Assembly: GCA_029978815.1 (NCBI GenBank) | Contig: JAPOIQ010000079.1 | Coordinates: 1-6,045, forward strand | Direction of reading: 5' to 3' | Source: a bacterium | Lineage (GTDB): Bacteria; Actinomycetota; Acidimicrobiia; Acidimicrobiales; Ilumatobacteraceae | DNA: 6,045 bases | Part shown: piece by piece, positions 1-5,826 of the stretch | Layout of the letters: each line of letters opens with the position of its first letter | Position numbering within the stretch: the first letter of the stretch is position 1 | Made by a program: the position numbers and the translations under genes | Notes under the pieces: model-generated | What the model was told of the DNA's origin: nothing | Database searches by the model: none | What the model saw: the letters and a program-made list of their open reading frames with translations, nothing else

Positions 1-373
1 CACCGTCGACTGCGACGGCAACGTTGTTTGTCAATACCGTGCGATCAACCTTCACAGAAAGGCGCGACATCACGTCGCGACCTTCATAGTTCTGTGGGAA
101 CAAAATGAGGTCAGGTGAGTCACCACCATCAATGACTGCCTTCATTGCTGATGCCACAGCGGCACCTGGAAGCGAGCCTCCGAGATCACCAGTTGCGTAC
201 ACCTTTGATGCACCGTACTCGCCAAGAATTCCCGCGATCGCCGACGCATCGCCGCCGACAAATGCCGTCACGGTTCCGCCGAGTGAACGTGCCTTTGTGA
301 GCAACTCGAGTGTTCCTGAGGTTGCTGTTCCGTTTGATTCCTGAGAAAAAACCCAGATGTTGCTGATGCCCAT
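1..373 (-). CDS. etfA: Electron transfer flavoprotein alpha subunit, N-terminal part (cut by window edge)
   Basis: EtfA pairs with EtfB to form a soluble heterodimer that carries FAD and passes electrons from acyl-CoA and other dehydrogenases to the respiratory chain. The 124 codons visible read on the minus strand from ATG at 373; the gene continues beyond base 1. The protein begins MGISNIWVFSQE and shows the alpha/beta fold of the EtfA N-terminal domain, with the family-like stretch LFPQNYEGRDVMSRLSVKV at about residues 92-110. The C-terminal FAD-binding domain is outside the window, so completeness cannot be judged. An AGGAA ribosome binding site lies 7 nt before the ATG. It follows etfB after a 34-nt gap on the same strand, the usual etfBA order, so the two are probably one transcript. 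The combination of domain match and neighbour makes the call secure. Confidence 0.93.
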   Translation of the reverse strand, partial: MGISNIWVFSQESNGTATSGTLELLTKARSLGGTVTAFVGGDASAIAGILGEYGASKVYATGDLGGSLPGAAVASAMKAVIDGGDSPDLILFPQNYEGRDVMSRLSVKVDRTVLTNNVAVAVDG

Positions 374-380
374 GTTCAGT

Positions 381-385
381 TTCCT
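381..385 (-). promoter_or_regulatory. Ribosome binding site of etfA
   Basis: On the minus strand AGGAA ends 7 nt before the etfA ATG (373), within the 34-nt etfB-etfA gap. The spacing is normal and supports this start, and it indicates that etfA has its own initiation site rather than depending on stop-start overlap with etfB. Confidence 0.6.
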
Positions 386-407
386 GTCTTCCGTTCTCGT
401 GCGTTTC

Positions 408-1193
408 TCAGATGACCTTGATGGTCTCGAGGTACTCGACGATCTTGCCGAATGACTCGCCGTCGTCTTCGATGATGGTTCCTGCTTCGCGAGCGGGAGC
501 TTGCTCGACCGATGCAACTGCCTGGCCTGAACCTTCCCAACCGACTGGGGTCACACCAAGGTCAGCAGCTGTGACGGTCTCGACTGGCTTTGACTTCGCA
601 GCCATGATGCCCTTGAAGCTTGGATAGCGAGGCTCAACAACGCCTGCGGTCACGCTGACGAGAGCAGGCAACGGGCAGGTGACTTCGTCGTAGCCCTCTT
701 CGGTCTGGCGGTCAACTTTCAAGGTCGAGCCGTCGACGGTGACCTTCTTTGCGAACGTCACCGACGGGAGGCCGAGAACTTCTGCCATCTGCTCGGGAAC
801 AGTGCCGGTGTAACCATCAGATGACTCTGTTCCAGCGAGCACGAGGTCAGCGCCACCAAGACGCTGCACAGCCGCAGCAAGAATCTTCGCGGTGGTAAGC
901 GCATCTGATCCGGCGAGGGCGGGGTCAGACACAAGTAACCCTTGGGCGGCGCCCATTGCGAGCGCTGTGCGCATCCCCGACATTTCGTCGTTTGGAGCCA
1001 TCGAGACAAGAGCGACCTCGCCTCCACCCGCTGCATCGACGAGCTGCAAGGCCATCTCTACGCCGTAGCTGTCGGACTCATCGAGAATGAGCTTTCCGTC
1101 ACGCTTGAGCGTGTTTGTCGAGGAATCGAGCTCTCCGGGGAGGGCCGGATCCGGTATCTGCTTGACGCATACGATCACCTTCATAGAGGACAT
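408..1193 (-). CDS. etfB: Electron transfer flavoprotein beta subunit
   Basis: EtfB is the small subunit of electron transfer flavoprotein; it binds AMP structurally and contacts partner dehydrogenases. With the ATG at 1193 the protein is 261 residues, close to the usual 250-265. Visible family features are the N-terminal KVIVCVKQIPDP (5-16), the AMP-site region AGTESSDGYTGTVPE (120-134), LPALVSVTAG (175-184), the very typical EPRYPSFKGIMAAKSKP (187-203), and a C-terminus ending IVEYLETIKVI. The reading frame is open seven codons further upstream (ATG at 1214), but the ATG at 1193 has AGGTGG six bases before it, and family proteins start close to KVIVCVKQ, so 1193 is preferred. The ATG at 1184 (MKVIV) is the other reasonable start. 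It lies just upstream of etfA on the same strand and is divergent from the lipid kinase gene. Confidence 0.95.
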   Translation of the reverse strand: MSSMKVIVCVKQIPDPALPGELDSSTNTLKRDGKLILDESDSYGVEMALQLVDAAGGGEVALVSMAPNDEMSGMRTALAMGAAQGLLVSDPALAGSDALTTAKILAAAVQRLGGADLVLAGTESSDGYTGTVPEQMAEVLGLPSVTFAKKVTVDGSTLKVDRQTEEGYDEVTCPLPALVSVTAGVVEPRYPSFKGIMAAKSKPVETVTAADLGVTPVGWEGSGQAVASVEQAPAREAGTIIEDDGESFGKIVEYLETIKVI

Positions 1194-1198
1194 TCTTA

Positions 1199-1228
1199 CC
1201 CACCTGTGGCCCAACCCCCAACCCCACC
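1199..1228 (-). other. G-rich tract before etfB, possible G-quadruplex
   Basis: Read on the minus strand, just upstream of the etfB start, are G runs of 2, 4, 5, 3 and 3 bases: 1228-1227, 1225-1222, 1219-1215, 1212-1210 and 1201-1199. The gaps are T, TT, TT and an 8-base stretch. The short loops could allow a two-layer, or a strained three-layer, quadruplex in the non-template strand or the mRNA leader. The last G run overlaps the AGGTGG ribosome binding site. Folding is inferred from the pattern only. Confidence 0.35.
1200..1205 (-). promoter_or_regulatory. Ribosome binding site deciding the etfB start
   Basis: AGGTGG on the minus strand, six bases before the ATG at 1193. It is the only Shine-Dalgarno-like sequence near the three possible in-frame ATGs (1214, 1193, 1184), and its spacing favours 1193. 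It sits at the downstream end of the G-rich tract. Confidence 0.5.
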
Positions 1229-1242
1229 TCAGAACTCCCTGA

Positions 1243-1248
1243 TACCTT
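1243..1248 (+). promoter_or_regulatory. Candidate -10 element for leaderless lipid kinase gene
   Basis: TACCTT fits the actinobacterial TANNNT -10 pattern and ends 8 nt before the GTG at 1257, so transcription could begin at or within a base or two of the start codon. No Shine-Dalgarno sequence is present before the GTG and no clear -35 hexamer is visible. An in-frame TGA at 1251-1253 excludes a longer protein, which supports the GTG as the first usable start. Confidence 0.4.
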
Positions 1249-1256
1249 CATGACCC

Positions 1257-2201
1257 GTGCGCCTTCTGCTCGTTGTCAACTCCTTCGCGTCATCGGTAAA
1301 CGCGCGCAATACCGTCGTCGTGCATCGGCTCCTTTCACGGAACCACGATGTTGAAATTGTTGAGACGAATCGCCGAGGACACGCAATACGTTTTGCCCAA
1401 GACGCAGCACGTCGCGGGCTTGATGGGGTGGTGGCATTTGGTGGAGATGGAACCTTAAACGAGGTGGCGACAGGACTCGCCGGAACTGGCACTGCGCTCG
1501 GAGTGCTTCCAGGTGGATCAACCAATGTGTTCGCACGAACAATCGGGATGGCGAACGATCCGATCGCAGCGACGAATAGCCTTCTCGCCGGCCTTAATGA
1601 CGATCACATCTCTCCAATAGGGCTCGGGAGGGTGAATGGAAGGTACTTCTGCTTTCACGTTGGGATTGGTTTTGATGCAGCGGTGGTGGCTGCAGTCGAG
1701 CGTCATGCGTCACTGAAGAGGTGGCTTGGCCATCCGTTGTTTATGTGGAGCAGCGCAACGACATGGGCCCGCGGTTACGACCGTTCGCAGCCGCAGTTCA
1801 CCGTTCAAGACCTCAATTCTGACGCTGAACTCTCTGGGCTATTTACGGTCGTGCTCAACACCGGCCCATACACCTACCTCGGCAATCGTGCACTCGACTT
1901 GGCGCCGACGGCACGCCTTCAACGCGGCCTCACTGCAGTCACGTTCACCTCGCTGCGACTGGGCGTGCTGGGGTCTGCTTTTTTGAATGCGCTGCGTCAT
2001 CGACCGGCCGGCAACATTGATGGCGTCGTCGAGTGGGCCACCGCCAACAAACTTCAGGTGTCAGGTACTAATGCAGAACATCAGGTTCCAATTCAAGTCG
2101 ACGGTGACTACCTCGGCGAAACCCCATCAATCGAAATCGATTATGTTCCCGATGCTGTGCGCCTCGTATGGCCGGGAAACCTCAGCGAAGCTGATCTCTG
2201 A
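1257..2201 (+). CDS. Diacylglycerol/lipid kinase family protein (DAGK catalytic domain)
   Basis: Soluble ATP-dependent lipid kinase of the DgkB/YegS/BmrU family, which phosphorylates diacylglycerol or related lipids at the membrane surface; the exact substrate cannot be told from sequence. The 314-residue length is normal for the family. The catalytic domain shows the nucleotide-binding motif GGDGTLNEVATGL at 62-74 and LPGGSTNVFAR at 84-94, followed by NGRYFCFHVGIGFDAAVV near 123-140; the C-terminal beta-sandwich half includes QVDGDYLG. The start is GTG at 1257, since an in-frame TGA lies two codons upstream. No ribosome binding site is seen and a TANNNT hexamer ends 8 nt upstream, so it may be leaderless. 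It is divergent from etfB and its last 20 bases overlap the convergent phosphodiesterase gene. Other products of this superfamily (sphingosine, NAD or mannosylated-lipid kinases) are less likely but not excluded. Confidence 0.88.
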   Translation: MRLLLVVNSFASSVNARNTVVVHRLLSRNHDVEIVETNRRGHAIRFAQDAARRGLDGVVAFGGDGTLNEVATGLAGTGTALGVLPGGSTNVFARTIGMANDPIAATNSLLAGLNDDHISPIGLGRVNGRYFCFHVGIGFDAAVVAAVERHASLKRWLGHPLFMWSSATTWARGYDRSQPQFTVQDLNSDAELSGLFTVVLNTGPYTYLGNRALDLAPTARLQRGLTAVTFTSLRLGVLGSAFLNALRHRPAGNIDGVVEWATANKLQVSGTNAEHQVPIQVDGDYLGETPSIEIDYVPDAVRLVWPGNLSEADL

Positions 2202-2868
2202 TCAATAGACCGATATCGGGCACATCTGTGATGATGCCGTCAATCCCCCAGCCAATGAGGCGTTCGATGTCCTCAGGTTCGTTGCAGGTCCACGCATTTA
2301 CCGCAAGCCCATGATCCTGTGCCTCTACAACAAGTTCGATACTGACGTCCTGCCACCAAGGGTGCCAAGCCGAATGACCGCCATTGATTGCCCTACTGAG
2401 CCCGAATTCTGGATCGCCAGAAGTGAGAAACGCCGTCGGAATTTCTGGACGCAGCCGATGGAACTCGTCAAGTGTCGCAAGGTCAAAACTTGAGACCAAC
2501 CATCGAGCGACATCGTCGCTTCGAAGGTCTAATTCATCGATCACACGATGAACCACTTCGAAGTTGGGGTCGTAGCAAGGCTCGGTCAGGGAGTTCTTCA
2601 ATTCGATATTGACGATCACTGATCCGCACGCATCGAGTGCGGTCTGGAGTGACGGGATGCGTTCGGGGAGGTCCCGCAACGAGAGATTGTGAAGGTTTCG
2701 GCCATCCGCAAGCGATGGATCGTGATGAATGATGGCCACACCGTCGGCGGTAAGCCGTACGTCGAGCTCGATCCCGTCTGCACCCATTTCCACCGCAAGT
2801 TGAAATGCTGTTTCGGTGTTCTCTGGGGCAGCGCGTCGAGCCCCTCGATGAGCGAATATCGCTGTCAC
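2182..2868 (-). CDS. Glycerophosphodiester phosphodiesterase (GDPD, UgpQ-like)
   Basis: Metal-dependent enzyme that hydrolyses glycerophosphodiesters, the deacylation products of phospholipids, to glycerol-3-phosphate and an alcohol. The 228-residue protein is a compact single-domain TIM-barrel GDPD. The signature residues are all present: AHRGARRAAPENT at 6-18 (H7, R8), GIELDVRLTADG at 32-43 with E34 and D36, HHDPSL at 48-53 with the catalytic-type H49, IELK with E89 and K91, and the C-terminal VNAWTCNEPEDI. No signal peptide or membrane segment is seen, so it should be cytoplasmic. The start is GTG at 2868; there is no ribosome binding site, and TACTCT lies exactly six bases upstream, suggesting a leaderless mRNA. 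The 3' end overlaps the convergent lipid kinase gene by 20 bp. Both genes act on glycerolipids, so shared function is plausible but not shown. Confidence 0.92.
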   Translation of the reverse strand: MTAIFAHRGARRAAPENTETAFQLAVEMGADGIELDVRLTADGVAIIHHDPSLADGRNLHNLSLRDLPERIPSLQTALDACGSVIVNIELKNSLTEPCYDPNFEVVHRVIDELDLRSDDVARWLVSSFDLATLDEFHRLRPEIPTAFLTSGDPEFGLSRAINGGHSAWHPWWQDVSIELVVEAQDHGLAVNAWTCNEPEDIERLIGWGIDGIITDVPDIGLLIRDQLR

Positions 2869-2874
2869 GACTTC

Positions 2875-2880
2875 AGAGTA
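2875..2880 (-). promoter_or_regulatory. Candidate -10 element for leaderless GDPD gene
   Basis: On the minus strand TACTCT (TANNNT) is followed by six bases and then the GTG start at 2868, the geometry expected when transcription starts at the start codon. No Shine-Dalgarno sequence or convincing -35 hexamer is present. Confidence 0.5.
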
Positions 2881-2993
2881 ATGACCTCACCTTCTCCCAC
2901 TAGTGATCGGTTCGTATTGCACTAGCCGCAGGTCGCTATCACTTTGAGAGATAGGGTATAGCAACTCGCGACGCAATATCTGAGGTGGGACTA

Positions 2994-3023
2994 TTGCCAG
3001 GCGGCCCACACAGCATCTACGTT
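2994..3023 (+). promoter_or_regulatory. Candidate whiB1 promoter (-35 TTGCCA, -10 TACGTT)
   Basis: TTGCCA at 2994-2999 differs from the TTGACA consensus by one base and is separated by 18 bases from TACGTT at 3018-3023, which fits TANNNT. It is the best matched -35/-10 pair I could find in the 240-bp region before whiB1. Transcription would start near 3030 and give a leader of about 80 nt that begins with the inverted repeat at 3034-3067. Other AT-rich candidates, such as TAGGGT near 2952, lack a paired -35. Confidence 0.45.
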
Positions 3024-3033
3024 CTCTCCGACC

Positions 3034-3067
3034 CCGCAAGCAGAATGAGCGAAAAATGGGCTTGCGG
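3034..3067 (+). repeat. Inverted repeat / hairpin in the whiB1 leader
   Basis: CCGCAAGC at 3034-3041 is exactly complementary to GCTTGCGG at 3060-3067, giving an 8-bp GC-rich stem around an 18-nt A-rich loop. It lies between the predicted promoter and the whiB1 ribosome binding site, 30 bases before the latter. It could be an mRNA leader hairpin or, in DNA, a split operator. It is not followed by a T run, so it is unlikely to be an intrinsic terminator. Confidence 0.5.
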
Positions 3068-3097
3068 ACAGAGGAATTACACCGACCCGCCACCCAC

Positions 3098-3103
3098 GAG
3101 GAG
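3098..3103 (+). promoter_or_regulatory. Ribosome binding site deciding the whiB1 start
   Basis: GAGGAG ends 5 nt before the GTG at 3109. An in-frame GTG at 3103 would overlap this site and is therefore unlikely to be the start. Between the two lies ATGTGA (3107-3112), an out-of-frame start directly followed by a stop and overlapping the chosen GTG. Confidence 0.65.
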
Positions 3104-3108
3104 TGAAT

Positions 3109-3411
3109 GTGACGACGACCGGACATCTCGAAATGCCCTGCACGGCAGAAGACGAGTGGAGTGATGACGCCCTGTGCCGGAACACCGACCCTGAACTGTT
3201 CTTCCCCATCGGAACAACCTGTCATGCCATCGTTGCAATTGAGGAAGCAAAACGCCTCTGCACCGAGTGCAAGGTCATCTCGGAATGTTTAGATTTCGCC
3301 CTCGAAACCAACCAAGACTCAGGCGTCTGGGGTGGACATTCAGAAGAAGAGCGTCGTGCAATTCGACGGGTCCGCGCGGCAGAGGCCCGTGCCGCCCGAC
3401 TCTCAATCTGA
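3109..3411 (+). CDS. whiB1: WhiB-family iron-sulfur transcriptional regulator, WhiB1 type
   Basis: Wbl proteins are found almost only in actinobacteria; they bind a [4Fe-4S] cluster that reacts with nitric oxide or oxygen, and WhiB1 works with the primary sigma factor. In the 100-residue product the cluster ligands are C23, C51, C54 and C60. The spacing (28, 3, 6) is identical to C9, C37, C40 and C46 of M. tuberculosis WhiB1. DPELFFPIG at 27-35 and NQDSGVWGGHSEEERRAI at 68-85 also match WhiB1 closely, including the GVWGG turn, and a basic tail rich in R and A follows (86-97). Two extra cysteines, C11 and C38, are not ligands in the family. The N-terminus is about 14 residues longer than mycobacterial WhiB1. 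GTG at 3109 is chosen because of the GAGGAG site 5 nt upstream. It is convergent with the channel gene, 18 bp away, and the pdtaS gene lies beyond that. Confidence 0.93.
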   Translation: MTTTGHLEMPCTAEDEWSDDALCRNTDPELFFPIGTTCHAIVAIEEAKRLCTECKVISECLDFALETNQDSGVWGGHSEEERRAIRRVRAAEARAARLSI

Positions 3412-3429
3412 CGCTCCCCGATCGCGACA

Positions 3430-4236
3430 TCAATCGTTCTTTAACGCCTGCTCTGCGCGTCGCACGAGGCGATCCCGCTCCTTCGCCTCAAGGGGTCGTG
3501 AGGTTGCAACATCGATCGAAATCTCTCCCGTCGCTTCCTGATATGAAGCGATGTCGTCAACGAACAGCACCTCGGTGAGCCCAGGTGAACCAGCAAGTTC
3601 GCGCAGGGTCGATTCGACCTGACCGACAGATGGTCTGTCGCTGACCCGGATGCGAAGCGTCGTTACCACAGGTTCTTGCGAGGTGTTCCGAAGCATGTTG
3701 AGTTGTGAGTTGGGAACGTGCATCGAACCATTGCCCTCTCGAACTCTTGTCGTAAAAATTCCGACGTACTCAACGAGTCCTGAGAGATTGTTTCCTACCG
3801 GCGACTCCCATTCGATGGTGTCACCTACCCCGTACCGGTCTTCTAAGTGAACGAGCAGCCCGGTGAGGTAATCGTTCACCTTATGTTGTCCACCAATTGC
3901 GACCGCTGCACCGAGAAATCCTGCGCTCGACAGGTAAAACGCTGCGTCGACATCGATGACGTGGAACACCACTATGAGCGAAATGACCCACATCACGAGC
4001 GATACCAGATGATTCACCATCTTCGACGCAGCATCGACGCGCTGCCGTCGCCGCTGCTCTCTGATCGTGGTCGAATCTTCCTGCATCCGGCCTGAACGAA
4101 CCCGCCATGGACCTCCACCTGCGCTCAAGGCTCGATTTGCAAGATGGCGAACGAACCACTTCAGCAACAGTCCGTTGATACGAGTAACAAGCCACGTCCC
4201 AACAACGATGAGACCAGCAACAATCCAATTCTGCAC
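3430..4236 (-). CDS. MscS-family small-conductance mechanosensitive ion channel
   Basis: Membrane channel predicted to open under membrane tension and release solutes on osmotic downshift. The 268-residue protein resembles the short MscS form: a first membrane segment at about 4-25, a basic linker rich in R and Q at 47-67, a second membrane segment at about 74-96, and the pore-type helix SSAGFLGAAVAIGGQHKVND at 103-122. The cytoplasmic MscS beta domain follows, with GDTIEW (138-143), GLVEYVGIFTTRV (153-165) and the characteristic HVPNSQL (173-179); the C-terminal alpha/beta part runs to 268. The start is GTG at 4236. No ribosome binding site is visible before it, and the gap from the pdtaS stop is only 24 nt, so it probably shares the pdtaS transcript. 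Which ions or solutes it conducts, and whether it is truly mechanosensitive, cannot be told from sequence. Confidence 0.85.
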   Translation of the reverse strand: MQNWIVAGLIVVGTWLVTRINGLLLKWFVRHLANRALSAGGGPWRVRSGRMQEDSTTIREQRRRQRVDAASKMVNHLVSLVMWVISLIVVFHVIDVDAAFYLSSAGFLGAAVAIGGQHKVNDYLTGLLVHLEDRYGVGDTIEWESPVGNNLSGLVEYVGIFTTRVREGNGSMHVPNSQLNMLRNTSQEPVVTTLRIRVSDRPSVGQVESTLRELAGSPGLTEVLFVDDIASYQEATGEISIDVATSRPLEAKERDRLVRRAEQALKND

Positions 4237-4260
4237 GGGTGAGATTCTGCCAGATGAGAG

Positions 4261-5757
4261 CTAGTCATCAGCGTCGTCTGACACCGGAACACAAAGCGAC
4301 ACAACCGTGCCTCGAGTTCCTCCAACAGACGACAGTCCAACAAGGGCCAAATCTTCACTTGTTGCAGGGTCAATTGAGATCGTTCCCGCAAGCTCGGTGG
4401 TGACGAGCGTCCGCACGATCGACAGCCCAAGTCCGGTCGCTTGGTCAAGGTCAAAACCGCTCATCACACCTCGACCATTGTCGGTGACGCGAATCTGCAG
4501 GTCATCTTCGTGGGCGAGGGTGACCACAACGTCACCCTCTGAATCGCCATACCCAAACCCGTGTTCGACCGCGTTCTGCAACAGTTCGGTCAACACCACC
4601 GACAGTGGAGTTGCAATCCGAGCCGGGATTCTTCCCCCGTCGCCGGTCACCGAGAACCTCACGGGCCGATCAGAGGACTGCAAGCCCTCTTCAGCCAGTC
4701 GAACGAGTGGACGAACGATCTCGAGAAATGTGACGTCGTCACCCGGTTCACGAGAGAGAGCCTCGTGCACCAGCGCAATGGTACGAATACGTCGAACCGA
4801 CTCACCAACAGCGGCAACCGCCTCAGGGTGGGTAAGTCGACGAGCCTGCAACCGAAGGAGCGAAGAGATGGTCTGCAGATTGTTCTTCACCCTGTGGTGA
4901 ATCTCTCGAATCGTCGCATCCTTCGAGAGAATTAAACGATCACGGCGGCGCAGTTCAGTGACATCTCGTACGAGAAGCACACCGCCGAGAACCTTTCCAT
5001 CTTCAACGAAGGGAACGCAACGACAGAGCAGCGTGGCCTCAGCTCCTTGTTCAAATTCTTCAATGACCGGGACACCACGCTCAAAGGCTTGCCGAACCGG
5101 CCCATCATGAAAGCCAAGTTCAGCAAGACGCACACCGACCGGAGTTGACTGAATTCCAACCCGGTGCAGGGCAGAGGTCGCATTTGGCGAGGCAAATCCA
5201 ATGCACCCCTCTTGGTCGAGATACATCACCCCGTCACCGACACGCGGTGCGGATGATGAATCACCCACTCGAGAACTCGTCGGAAACTCACCCGACGACA
5301 CCATCCGGACGAAATGCTCGGAGATTTGCGTGTACACACGCTCAAGTTCTCCAGGGCGACGACCGGTTTGCTCGATCCATTCCTTGGTCATCACGGCAAT
5401 GATTTCGCCTTCATGTCGTACCGGAATTGCCATCATTCGAGACTCGTCATCAAGGCCCTCTACGAGCACTTCTCCGTCGATTACCTCTCCAGATTCGAAG
5501 CACTCTGACAGCACGACGTTCTCTGATTCATTTGCAGGAACTCCAACAAAGTCGGTCGTGAAAATCGTTTGCCCGGTCGCAGGACGCACCTGTCCAACCG
5601 TCATCCATATTCCTTCGTTACTCCTCAGATAAAGCAACAGGTCCGAGAAACAAAAGTCAGCGAGCATTCCCCATTCGGAGACAAGTCGATTGAGGTGGGC
5701 AATCTTGTCACGATCAAGCGAAGTATTCGCCCGTGCGAAGTCAGATAGCGACGACAT
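4261..5757 (-). CDS. pdtaS: PdtaS-type cytoplasmic sensor histidine kinase (GAF-PAS-HisKA_2-HATPase)
   Basis: PdtaS phosphorylates PdtaR, an ANTAR-domain RNA-binding antiterminator, in mycobacteria. The 498-residue length matches the roughly 500-residue family. The N-terminus (MSSLSDFAR, then SEWGMLADFCFSDLLLYLR at 27-45) fits the GAF domain (about 5-155). A PAS domain spans about 170-268, opening with PRVGDGVMYLDQEG and SPNATSALHRVG. The linker DVTELRRRDRLILSKDATIR leads into the H box EIHHRVKNNLQ (285-295), with H288 the likely phosphoacceptor. The ATPase has the N box ELLQNAVEH (391-399), DNGRG (426-430), TGLGL (441-445) and GTRGT (480-484). No membrane segment is seen, so it is soluble. 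No response regulator is encoded in the window, so the PdtaR partner must lie elsewhere. ATG at 5757 is the start, with only weak upstream signals. Confidence 0.94.
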   Translation of the reverse strand: MSSLSDFARANTSLDRDKIAHLNRLVSEWGMLADFCFSDLLLYLRSNEGIWMTVGQVRPATGQTIFTTDFVGVPANESENVVLSECFESGEVIDGEVLVEGLDDESRMMAIPVRHEGEIIAVMTKEWIEQTGRRPGELERVYTQISEHFVRMVSSGEFPTSSRVGDSSSAPRVGDGVMYLDQEGCIGFASPNATSALHRVGIQSTPVGVRLAELGFHDGPVRQAFERGVPVIEEFEQGAEATLLCRCVPFVEDGKVLGGVLLVRDVTELRRRDRLILSKDATIREIHHRVKNNLQTISSLLRLQARRLTHPEAVAAVGESVRRIRTIALVHEALSREPGDDVTFLEIVRPLVRLAEEGLQSSDRPVRFSVTGDGGRIPARIATPLSVVLTELLQNAVEHGFGYGDSEGDVVVTLAHEDDLQIRVTDNGRGVMSGFDLDQATGLGLSIVRTLVTTELAGTISIDPATSEDLALVGLSSVGGTRGTVVSLCVPVSDDADD

Positions 5758-5814
5758 TCCCCAAAGTTTGCACCACGGAGCCCCGCTGAGTCCGTCATAC
5801 CCCAGAGAAATGAC

Positions 5815-5820
5815 TACGGT
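5815..5820 (+). promoter_or_regulatory. Candidate -10 element for leaderless HD-domain gene
   Basis: TACGGT (TANNNT) is followed by exactly six bases and the ATG at 5827, with no ribosome binding site between. The seven-base string TACGGTA also reads as TANNNT on the other strand (TACCGT, 5821 to 5816), so the same spot could serve pdtaS with a leader of about 50 nt. The minus-strand use is more speculative. Confidence 0.5.
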
Positions 5821-5826
5821 ACAGAT

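Noticed and set aside
1194..1214. Longer etfB with seven more N-terminal residues (ATG at 1214)
   Set aside because: The extension would use the G-rich leader and the AGGTGG site as coding sequence, and EtfB proteins normally start near KVIVCVKQ.
2881..2925. Short open frame starting ATGACC in the intergenic region (14 codons)
   Set aside because: No ribosome binding site, no recognisable peptide, and it is within the range expected by chance.
2936..2954. CTATC / GATAG inverted repeat as a CRP-type operator before whiB1
   Set aside because: M. tuberculosis whiB1 is controlled by a CRP-family protein, so I looked for TGTGA-N6-TCACA; the half-sites here do not match and are only five bases long.
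2887..3225. 112-codon minus-strand open frame across the whiB1 upstream region and first third of whiB1
   Set aside because: The product resembles no family, is rich in R, S and C as expected for an antisense shadow, and overlaps the strongly supported whiB1 coding sequence and its promoter region.
3466..3489. Hairpin GAGGCGA / TCGCCTC with a 10-nt loop, 54 bases after the whiB1 stop, as a terminator
   Set aside because: It is inside the mscS coding region and has no T run on either side. It could still slow polymerase leaving whiB1, but there is not enough to annotate it.
4307..4900. 197-codon plus-strand open frame opposite pdtaS
   Set aside because: It lies wholly antisense to the catalytic half of pdtaS; the composition (S, T, R, P rich) is typical of a mirror frame and no motif is recognisable.
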